From VAZQ01 sp963753575 (lineage in GTDB: Bacteria > Pseudomonadota > Alphaproteobacteria > Rhizobiales > Xanthobacteraceae): DNA of 64,000 nucleotides. The stretch is from contig CAVWCR010000003.1 in NCBI GenBank assembly GCA_963753575.1, forward strand, positions 1,860,001 to 1,924,000, in the 5' to 3' direction. Made by a program: the position numbers and the translations under genes. Shown here in pieces: positions 28,595-35,468 of this stretch (its first letter is position 1; every line of letters begins with the position of its first letter). The notes below the pieces were generated by a model, which was not told the DNA's origin, searched no databases, and saw only the letters and a list, made by a program, of their open reading frames with translations.

Positions 28595-29344
28595 TCAGGT
28601 TCGCAATATACAGCTTGGGACGTATCCGGGGTCCTGGTATTCGAACAGTTGAACCTGCCCGATTGACGTTAGCTGCTGGCCAAGAAAACCCGAGAGTGCG
28701 AAAGGCCCGTAGAAGAAGAGCCGGGTCATCCGAACATGTCGCTCTTTCAAGATTTCTCCAAGTCGGTCTCTGACCGCGCGTGCCATCGCGCAGGCGTCCT
28801 CGGGCCCACCAATCGATTGCGCCCCCTGGCTCGGTGGCGACATAAACACGAACGCGTTTGGGGCCTGACCTGTCGTCTCAATATAGCGCATGACATCCAG
28901 ACGGCCATCACCGCAGATGTTCAATCCAAGCACAAGGTCGGCGCCGTCTGACCTGCCTTCGAGGATTTCCATTTGCAAGGCGTACCCTGGGCTCGGCGTG
29001 GCATCAGACCTCCAGTGCTCTTTGCCGGGCGGCTGCGGAATTTCGAATGTCCATCCACCAACCGCAGGAAACGTAGCGCCAATGGCGAGGCCGATAGACA
29101 AGGCGCATTTGCCACGCAGACGAATTGTGCGCACTGCGCCGGTGGTCATGATTCGCTCCCGAAGCACTTCGAGTTGGGGAACGAGGTATTTGTTCCACAC
29201 GTCAGACAGCGGTACGCGACGCGACGCGCGATCGAAGTTCGCCGTCCAGTCCAGCTCGTAATCCGCAGGCGGATCGAATGTCTCTTTCGTCCAGTTATGA
29301 ATCCATACCGTGACGCTTGCTTCCTGGGACAAGTCCGCCAACAC
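28595..29344 (-). CDS. orphan SAVED-domain protein, 5'-truncated
   Basis: SAVED domains bind cyclic oligonucleotides and, in CBASS-type defence, switch on a fused effector. Here about 250 residues are essentially only that domain: VWNKYLVPQLEVL, RTIRLRGKCALSIGLAIGAT, GWTFEIPQPPGKEHW, VLGLNICGDGRLDVMRYIE, and the strongly typical end TRLFFYGPFALSGFLGQQLT with VQLFEYQDPGYVPS. No nuclease, TIR, Lon or membrane effector precedes it: upstream the frame reads about 15 more residues to a stop, and an IS21-type end begins at 29359. GTG 29344 is the first start. No CD-NTase gene is near. Likely a decayed effector gene. Confidence 0.75.
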   Translation of the reverse strand: MLADLSQEASVTVWIHNWTKETFDPPADYELDWTANFDRASRRVPLSDVWNKYLVPQLEVLRERIMTTGAVRTIRLRGKCALSIGLAIGATFPAVGGWTFEIPQPPGKEHWRSDATPSPGYALQMEILEGRSDGADLVLGLNICGDGRLDVMRYIETTGQAPNAFVFMSPPSQGAQSIGGPEDACAMARAVRDRLGEILKERHVRMTRLFFYGPFALSGFLGQQLTSIGQVQLFEYQDPGYVPSCILRT

Positions 29345-29358
29345 GGCGGATCGCAGGA

Positions 29359-29542
29359 TGTGAATCGGCGCCGAACCAGGCCCCTTGAACTAACGACGGC
29401 AATTCCTTGTTGCGAATACCGTAATCTGCATCTGGGTGGGGTCACGATCGGCGCCGATCGTGACCCCACCCAGAACGGCCTTTCTTAATTATCTTCAGAG
29501 CGTTATGGCCATTCGGCGGCCTGACCCCTGCGCCGATTCACA
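29359..29542. mobile_element. 184-bp element with IS21-type ends and a central palindrome
   Basis: tgtgaatcggcgc at the left end and gcgccgattcaca at the right are exact reverse complements with TG..CA termini. A 44-bp perfect palindrome (29431-29474) sits within two bases of its centre. No coding sequence. It could be a miniature derivative of an IS21-like element. Confidence 0.5.
29431..29474. repeat. perfect 44-bp palindrome
   Basis: Two 22-base arms (tctgggtggggtcacgatcggc and its exact complement, given here in two parts as tctgggtgggg + tcacgatcggc) meet without a loop. The next bases outward do not pair. As RNA or cruciform it would form an extremely stable hairpin. Confidence 0.9.
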
Positions 29543-29884
29543 CAAGGCTCGCAGCAGACGCTGCACGATCGAATGCTGCTTCTTGCCGAACTGTTTGGGA
29601 TGGCGCTCTGCCAGACGGCCGACAATGGCGATCGCGGTCAGTTGTGGCTCGGTCCACCCGAGCCGGCAACGTCCCGCTGGGACGGTTGGTTGCGACGACC
29701 TCGGTCAATCGGCCGGCGGCGGCTTGTCCGCACTCCGCTGGACACGTTGAGGCGTCCGACCCGGAGCGGCTCGATTGATCACTGTTCGGGATTCGTAATA
29801 TTCTCGTGATGGCTTTGATAAATCCAAGTTCTAGCGCGATCTGAGGATATATCGTGCAATTTCCAGTCCCAGTGCTAATCTTCC

Positions 29885-29901
29885 TGTAAATCGGCTTCCA
29901 A
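29885..29901 (+). repeat. solo IS21-type end
   Basis: tgtaaatcggcttccaa, the same terminus as at 25352 and nearly that at 2791, with no matching partner downstream. It marks the left side of the scrambled IS21 region that contains the istA/istB fusion. Confidence 0.5.
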
Positions 29902-30118
29902 TTTTTGTGGGCCGGGCCCGGCGCCGGCCACGACACGCACGCCACCGGGCCGGCCAGGCACCCGAGAGTCGCCGCTAGAGTGCCGTTTCCTGAGTCAGGG
30001 TGCGCATTCCGATGATTGCGGGCGGTGATTCCGATCGATCGCGGGCAGCGTTCCGATTGATCACGGGCACGATTCCGATCGAAGGCGGGCAGCTGCTCCC
30101 GTCGGCGGCTTGATGGGT

Positions 30119-30418
30119 TCACGGCTGTTCGGCGGCGTCAAGCCCGGATGCCTTGGCGGCGGTTTTTCGCAGGCTGTCGCCCTTGAGGATCAGCCGGTGC
30201 GCGTTGTGCACGAGCCGGTCGAGGATCGCATCGGCGACAGTCGGATCGCCAATGATCTCGTGCCAATGATCGACCGGCAATTGGCTGGTCACGAGCGTTG
30301 AGCCGCGGCCGACCGCCTCCGCGATCAGCCGTTCGCTCATGCCCAACGCGTGCTTCAGCCGAAGCACTTCGCGCACCTTCCGCATTGATAATCTCGTCCC
30401 TGGCATCCAATCCCCCAC
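30119..30418 (-). pseudogene. fused istA start / istB end (IS21-family deletion scar)
   Basis: The first ~38 residues (MRKVREVLRLKHALGMSERL) are the N-terminal helix-turn-helix of the IS21 transposase IstA; from STLVTSQLPVDHWHEIIGDP to LDRLVHNAHRLILKGDS is the C-terminus of the helper ATPase IstB. The join lies at AEAVGRGSTLV. The DDE core and the Walker ATPase motifs, about 2 kb, are lost. On both sides are IS21-type binding repeats: gattccgatcgatcgcgggc-like units at 30022-30100 and inverted ones at 30480-30555. Confidence 0.75.
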
Positions 30419-30598
30419 CGTTGGCCGGCAGGGGGTCGGATCAATGATTCGGATGCCTATCGGGAGTGGGGCTTCACGCCCTCATCGGACTGCCCGCGAT
30501 CGTCGGAACGGTGCTCGCAATGCGTCGGAATCGCTGCCCGCGATCCCTCGGATTACGCAGTCAGGGGAAGCCCGTGGATTCGCTAAACGGCGCCGGCC

Positions 30599-30904
30599 CT
30601 ATTGGACACCTGGAAGCGTCACGCAAGCAGCCTGCCGATCGTTGTCGCATCCACCCCGTATGTCCGCTTCACCATGATCCATCCCAACGATCACCAATCG
30701 AAAGGAATTGCAGGCAGCATCAGTCCCGAAGGTGCGGCCAACATAACTCATCATACAGCATTTGCCGCGTGCGAGAGTGTTTCCAATTGAGGAATCGCAT
30801 TCTTGATAATACGGACAATTGAAAGCGGCTGGATCAATCCGCGCCGCCTCACGTGCCCAGCCTGTCAAGGCTGCCAATAAACCATCATTGGTCGATTTTG
30901 ACAT
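30599..30904 (-). pseudogene. truncated four-cysteine protein of unknown function
   Basis: The frame starts MSKSTNDGLLAALTGWAREA and has CPYYQECDSS, then ARGKCCMMSYVGRTFG and FRLVIVGMDHGE, a pattern I know from conserved hypothetical proteins of about 250 aa where several cysteines may bind a metal or Fe-S cluster. Here it ends after MDHGE with about 20 unrelated residues, where the IS21 remnant begins, so the C-terminal two thirds are lost. Confidence 0.5.
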
Positions 30905-30944
30905 AGCTTCACGAGGCTCTGTGTGGTCCCTTCAATATGCGTTT

Positions 30945-31000
30945 GGGGTCGAACCACGAAGCCCTTGGGAGAAGGGCTCCTGTGAGAGCTTCAACTCATG
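30945..31000 (+). pseudogene. IS3-family transposase scrap
   Basis: EPRSPWEKGSCESFNS resembles the IS3 OrfB core motif (PGSPWENGYxESFN), the part just before the catalytic Glu. No neighbouring part of the gene is found. Confidence 0.45.
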
Positions 31001-31055
31001 GTGCATTATCCAATTTTGCTACGTGCGCTTGATCCTCGAATAATGACCGGCCAAT

Positions 31056-31126
31056 TGGTGGAGACAGCCGATAACGCTCCGGCCACGACGATCTTGCAAG
31101 GATCATCTGCACCTTGTGCTGTCCCC
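31056..31126 (-). tRNA. tRNA-Ala(TGC)-like, degenerate
   Basis: Acceptor GGGGACA pairs with TGTCTCC including a G3-U70 wobble, the alanine identity element, followed by A and an encoded CCA. The anticodon arm TGATC-CTTGCAA-GATCG gives TGC. The T-stem pairs (GCCGG/TCGGC) but the T-loop AGCGTTA is not TTCGA-like, and the D-arm is only 12 bases. It is either a decayed tRNA or chance; nearness to two good tRNAs on the same strand is the main support. Confidence 0.35.
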
Positions 31127-31172
31127 GAAAGTATTCGCGCCAAGAAGTCTTCTTCTTTGGCTTCAGAAACGG

Positions 31173-31245
31173 TGCCTGGGGTCCGTATCGAGCGGACTCC
31201 TCCCGATTTTCAGTCGGGTGCAATGACCTCGTCTGCCACCCAGGC
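31173..31245 (-). tRNA. tRNA-Phe(GAA), divergent
   Basis: All stems pair: acceptor GCCTGGG/CCCAGGC, D-stem GCA/TGC with GG in the loop, anticodon stem CCCGA/TCGGG around CTGAAAA (anticodon GAA), T-stem GTCCG/CGGAC. The T-loop CTCGATA has C in place of the usual T54. Discriminator A is followed by CCG, so CCA would have to be added. The sequence differs greatly from usual housekeeping tRNA-Phe. Confidence 0.75.
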
Positions 31246-31259
31246 GAATAGACGTGAAT

Positions 31260-31335
31260 TGGAGTTGCGGGCGGGACTCGAACCCGCATCTACGCGCTTT
31301 GCAGGCGCGGCCGTAGCCGTTCCGGTCACCGCAAC
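31260..31335 (-). tRNA. tRNA-Cys(GCA), divergent
   Basis: Acceptor GTTGCGG/CCGCAAC pairs perfectly, the discriminator is T (U73, the cysteine identity base) and CCA is encoded. Anticodon stem CGCGC/GCGCG holds CTGCAAA (anticodon GCA). T-arm GCGGG-TTCGAGT-CCCGC is canonical; D-stem CCG/CGG with GG in the loop. Only 14 bp separate it from the Phe tRNA, so they are likely one transcript. Confidence 0.88.
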
Positions 31336-31503
31336 ATGATTGAACCGGGATTCTCCAGATGAACCCCAAACCGGGGGGATTTTTGCGCTGTTGCCGCGTT
31401 TTGACAAGCCCTCCTGGCGGTACGGACGACTGGCCGCAATCCTGGCACCCCGAACGGCGGCCGAGGGGCTGATCTGGCCATTTTCGCTGGCATCTGGATT
31501 TAA

Positions 31504-31799
31504 CAGGACCGGCATCCGATCGTGCACTTCGGCAACGAACTGGTTCGGCTCGGTAATGATCATCGCGCATGACTTCAGGCGCTCGCCTGTCTCGCGGTTC
31601 TTCCATTCGTCCCACAATCCAGCGATCGTAAGGATCGGTGACCCTTCGCGAGCGGTGAAATACCAGGGCTTCTTGCCGGTTGGGGTGTCTTGCCACTCAT
31701 AGTAGCCTGACACGGGCATGAGGCAGCGCCTTTTCTTGAATGGCTCGCAGAAGAACGGCTTTGTTGCGACCGTCTCGACGCGAGCGTTGAGCCCCCCAC
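31504..31799 (-). pseudogene. SRAP (YedK-like) protein, middle fragment
   Basis: ARVETVATKPFFCEPFKKRR then CLMPVSGYYEWQDTPTGKKP and CAMIITEPNQFVAEVHDRMP are the central part of SOS-response-associated peptidase proteins that crosslink to abasic sites. The N-terminal catalytic Cys2 segment (~60 aa) is missing behind a TAG, and after DRMPVLL the sequence turns unrelated. Not functional. Confidence 0.7.
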
Positions 31800-31876
31800 G
31801 AAAAATCTATCTCTGGGGTTCTTTTCTGGTCGAGATTTGGTTATCATGATAGGATACTTAGAGGAGGGATATTGTT

Positions 31877-32176
31877 ATGCTGCGTCTTGTTTTAGCAGTA
31901 ACGGCAGTCATATTGACGTCTGGGGCATCTGCGGACGCACAATTGGCTGGCAAGGATCGGATCCGGTCCGTATTGCTGGTCTGCCTGACCCGCGCTTTCA
32001 ACTATCCCTTTCAGTGTTCGCTCCCACGAGGAACGCACATGCCGGGTAGCGCTTGCTACTGCTTTGAGCCAATCAACAGGCTGCAATTAAGCGGCCGCGT
32101 TCGCCGATACAATTCACGATATCGGCTGCTCGATTGGCGAACGGGCGGGCTACTGCGAGAGGCGACGTCGCATTAA
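31877..32176 (+). CDS. small secreted protein, 99 aa
   Basis: GAGGAGGG stands 9 bases before the ATG. The product begins with a clear signal peptide (MLRLVLAVTAVILTSGASAD) and its mature part has four cysteines (VCLTRAFNYPFQCSLPRGTH, SACYCFEP), suggesting disulfides. Family not recognised. Confidence 0.5.
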   Translation: MLRLVLAVTAVILTSGASADAQLAGKDRIRSVLLVCLTRAFNYPFQCSLPRGTHMPGSACYCFEPINRLQLSGRVRRYNSRYRLLDWRTGGLLREATSH

Positions 32177-32381
32177 GTATCGGTGTCGTCAGTACCCTAC
32201 AGCGACTTTCAGCGAAGCCCGCGACGGCGGGACTCTTGCAGCGTTGCTGAAGCTCAACGTGAAAGCGCTTCGCAAGCAGGACACCAGACTTTTCTTGATT
32301 TGCGGCGCCGTGCACAAATGAGTGATGTTGCCGGTTAAATCGGCCATTTCTTTGAGTTGTTTATAGCCAATTGATCGCGCC

Positions 32382-32627
32382 TCAGATCCGCAGAAATAAA
32401 GGAGCGAGTTTGGTAAAAGCCAGCCACGCAATTGTAGCTAGGCCCCAGAAGAGCCAGAGACGGAGCCATGTCGGTTCCAGCCCAAATTCGTTTTCCCCTT
32501 TTGTCCCGCGACGGAATAAAATTGCAAAGGCCCTGAGCGGTCGAAAGAAGCCAGGGCCGGGATGCCCAAGATCATGGCATCGCTTGGCAACCATGGCACG
32601 GAAATTCAAAAAAGCCGTTATATACAA
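32382..32627 (-). CDS. DUF805-like membrane protein fragment, 81 aa
   Basis: AKRCHDLGHPGPGFFRPLRA and LFRRGTKGENEFG are the middle and end marks of DUF805 membrane proteins (RLHDxGxSGW... GTxGxNxFG), followed here by one extra hydrophobic helix (WLRLWLFWGLATIAWLAFTK). The first two membrane helices are missing, so it is probably cut by the transposase debris upstream. Confidence 0.45.
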   Translation of the reverse strand: MYITAFLNFRAMVAKRCHDLGHPGPGFFRPLRAFAILFRRGTKGENEFGLEPTWLRLWLFWGLATIAWLAFTKLAPLFLRI

Positions 32628-32704
32628 ACAAATATAGGCCTGTATGTACCGAAAATTCGATTCGGCGTAGACGCATGCAACGGACGGGGTAATCTCTCGG
32701 CCCG

Positions 32705-32878
32705 ATGACTGATCTGCTCAAGTTGATATTTGGTGTCCTGGCTTCGCTCGTCAGGTCGAGAGCAAGGCTGGAGGCGGAAAATCTGGTCCTCCGCCAACAG
32801 ATCTTGCGCGCGTCGGCGTTGGTGCAGCACTTCGCTCTAATCGGGCATACATCGCAGTCGCGCTTTGAGGCGCGGTAG
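32705..32878 (+). pseudogene. integrase-type transposase, N-terminal scrap
   Basis: MTDLLKLIFGVLASLVRSRA followed by RLEAENLVLRQQ is the start of a rhizobial DDE integrase-core family; then the sequence switches into the neighbouring IS1182-like remnant, antisense, and stops at 32876. The matching C-terminal part is at 34917-35248. Confidence 0.6.
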
Positions 32879-33432
32879 AGCAGCGTGCGTCCGTCGTGCA
32901 CGGTGCCGCTGGTCCGGAGCAGCTTGCCGTTGGGGCAGATGTAGACCCCTCGCTTCCTGTCCCAGCGGAAGTCTGAGCGTGAGAAAATGCCGTCCTGCCG
33001 ATCGCTCTTCTCCCAGACCGGGATGTGCGGGATGATTTTCTTCTCCTTCACCAGCCAGCCGAGGAACTTGCCCGTCCCATAGGCCGTATCGGCAGCAAGC
33101 CGCTTCGGCTTCAGATTGAAGCGTTCCTGTGTTCGATCCAGCATCGTTCGGGTTGCGGCAACTTCATCGTAGGTGCGAGCCGGCGTCGCCTCGACATCGA
33201 CGATCACAGCGTTCTCGATGTCGATGAGGTAGTTCAGTCCATAGCCGAACTGAACACGCTTGTTGGCCTTGGCCGTCCATGCCGATTGCGGGTCCGACGG
33301 CGAGATCACCTTGGGTTGCTGGCGCTCGTACCGGCGCGGCCGTTTGCTCTCGGGCCCGCTGCCAGCTCCATCATCGGGAGCATCGCCCTGCGCCGCCGCT
33401 TGGGCTTCGAGTGCCGCCAGATACTCAGCCAC
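32787..33432 (-). pseudogene. IS1182-family transposase, middle fragment
   Basis: Readable parts: PSDPQSAWTAKANKRVQFGY, LNYLIDIENAVIVDVEATPA, LAADTAYGTGKFLGWLV with the catalytic Asp, and CDVCPIRAKCCTNADARKI with the Cys cluster. The N-terminal third and the last part with the catalytic Glu are lost. The frame continues to 32572 in foreign sequence. Confidence 0.75.
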
Positions 33433-33451
33433 GGCCCGCTTCTGACGCTGC

Positions 33452-33872
33452 TGTGATTAGGCGCCGAATTTAACCCCACCAGCACCAGCAAGATCAGCGG
33501 ATTGGCCACGCCGATCGGCGTTGGGACCCACGCCGATTGACACGCCTGCTCGGATGCAAGCAGAATCTTTCGTTAGTTTAAGGCATGTGGTTAAGGTGCG
33601 GACGTGTGTCACGCCCAATATGCGGCTGTCATGCGCCGCAGGCCCTTCCCCCTTCCCTGCTCGCTGAAATAAGCTTCCCTGTTGTAAGCCGAAAATTCCC
33701 TGTTCGGTCGTTTAGGGAATTCGCTCATAACCACATGAATTCACGCGCCGAATTAACTTCGGGAGGACTCAGTTCGGGCGTTTTTGAGCAAATTCCCTGT
33801 ATTTTTCCCTGATATCAGGGAATTCCGCCCCCGAGACCGGTTCGGACCATACTGCGTCGTCAGCCAGGCAGT
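33452..33872 (+). repeat. 421-bp dispersed repeat, copy 1
   Basis: Nearly identical, same orientation, to 48959-49379; seen differences are a few substitutions and two compensating one-base indels. It contains several ttccctg words and inverted agggaattc (for example ttccctgatatcagggaatt). Both ends are sharp in the alignment. No gene inside. It lies next to transposase remnants here but beside stress genes in copy 2. Confidence 0.85.
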
Positions 33873-34120
33873 GCGGTCTCTTAGGGGCCGGCGCGAGTCG
33901 TCGAAGTACTGGCGGCTTTCCCGCAGCTTAGGGCACCGGTGCGGACACTGTTTCTGGGGCGGGGCCTGTACCAGCTCATCTCGCTGATTGCGCGGTGGTG
34001 AGCTGCGCCCCTGCTCCTCCTGCGCTCTCCCGCTAATCGGGTTGGCCGGCAGCAAAACGCCCCTTCAAAACACACGCTCTGTTCTTCTCCGCACGGGTCA
34101 GATTTGAGTTCGCACCTCTG
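33873..34120. other. unannotated stretch after the repeat
   Basis: No supported gene; some resemblance in layout to the sequence after copy 2 (a ...ttcccgc..agtta.. segment) but not alignable by eye. Confidence 0.3.
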
Positions 34121-34345
34121 CTAACGGGCGCTTGGTTCCCGGCGTTGATGGTGAAGTTCGCGCTTGCGATTACGACCCGACGCAAACCATCGCCACCGAG
34201 GCGCGGTGCTGTATTTTGACTGTGGTCGATGTTCGGTTGGCTCAAAGTTTTCATGTCGTGCACGGCTGAGCACTAGCGCTAGAACAACCAGCCCTGGCGT
34301 CCAAGCGACCATCATGCCCAACAAGAACCACTGATAGGTCTCCAT
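34121..34345 (-). CDS. small membrane protein, 74 aa
   Basis: AGGAGGGG precedes the ATG. METYQWFLLGMMVAWTPGLV then VLALVLSRAR is one membrane helix with a short outside head; the remaining 40 residues are basic and unusual (HHQRREPSAR) and may reflect a frame change near 34255. The family of short MExYQWFLLGxMVA.. proteins is common in rhizobia, function unknown. Confidence 0.5.
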   Translation of the reverse strand: METYQWFLLGMMVAWTPGLVVLALVLSRARHENFEPTEHRPQSKYSTAPRWRWFASGRNRKRELHHQRREPSAR

Positions 34346-34916
34346 TGCTCGCCCCTCCTAACAAGCTAGCAACAATTCTTGGCGGAAATGGTTCCTACCG
34401 TTGTGGTCGTTGAATACCTCTCTTGCCCCAAGCAGCCTGCTCCCGCGCTGGTTCCAGGAGCTCTGAGCGCCTTGTTGTTGATCCTCTCGCGCGTCCCTTT
34501 GGGGCACCGCTTCGCCGAACTCGGCCCGCAAGAACGCTCTTCACAGGCGACTAGATAAAAAGCGAGAGTCGCCACGCGCTTTCTGGCTTGAAGGACGATT
34601 GCATCTGCCCGACGCAACCATGACCCGTGTACTGCCAACGGCAGCTTCTGGCCCCCTTTCCCCGTAGTCAGCACCCGACCGCCACGAACGCTATCGGGGG
34701 GCAAGCTGCCGGTCCACGCCGAGTTGGTCGGACTTTCCGCTGCCGGGAGTACCGTCCGTCACCAGCAACTCGGCATGACGGAAGAGAATGACCCGGAGTT
34801 ATCATGTGGCGCGGTTGCCTCCAAGTATGGAAGTGACGAAAAAGATGGCGCGATTTCCGCGTCAGGGCGCGGGTCGAGGTTGTCAACCGATAAGCCGTCG
34901 ATACTCAGCCTCGGGG
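34346..34916. other. 570-bp gap in IS debris
   Basis: No gene recognised on either strand. Probably part of the same rearranged island. Confidence 0.35.
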
Positions 34917-35248
34917 ACCCCATAGGACTTCCCCACGTAGCGTCTCATTCGGCGTTTCGCCGCCGTGGGCATACGAGATCAACCGACCTCGTCCCACTCG
35001 CCATGGCAAAACGGATACGCGGAGAGGCTATCTGTTCTATCCGACGCGACTGCCTTGACCATGTCATTGTATTCGGCGAACAACATCTTCGGCATCTGCT
35101 TGCTTCATATCAAGAATGTTGCAATGACATCCGACCCCACCTATCGCTGCAGAAGGACGCCCCGGTCCCACGTGAAGTTCATAGAGTAGGCGACGTGCCC
35201 CCATTGCCCATCCTGGCTGGTCTGCACGATCAATACATTCGGGTTTGA
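34917..35248 (+). pseudogene. integrase-type transposase, C-terminal scrap
   Basis: GIRDQPTSSHSPWQNGYAER is the segment holding the end of the DDE core. After a small deletion near 35028 the other frame continues SIRRDCLDHVIVFGEQHLRH, then NDIRPHLSLQKDAPVPREVH. It belongs to the same family as the N-terminal scrap at 32705. Inactive. Confidence 0.7.
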
Positions 35249-35468
35249 GTTTCCGATAGAGACAGGGGACAGATGAAGCCAATGGGCCACATAGTAAGAA
35301 GACCGCGACCGGGGCGGCCTAATCTTTCACGCGGATATTATGATGTGGCTGTGATGCCCCGCCGCGTGGGCCTGTCTTCCTCTTTCGATCGCATCGATCA
35401 CCTTCTTGCGAGGGGGCGTCGTCCGTCCCGGACTTAACAAGACCGTGGCGACGCAGGAGTTGAACCAA

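Noticed and set aside
28595..29344. A complete CBASS operon
   Set aside because: Only the SAVED domain is present; no CD-NTase, E1/E2 or nuclease gene is near.
30960..31040. Fourth tRNA (class II Ser-like) on the minus strand
   Set aside because: A D-arm-like ATTGGATAATGCACC and a long hairpin are present, but the anticodon stem and T-stem do not pair, and the plus strand reads as an IS3 fragment.
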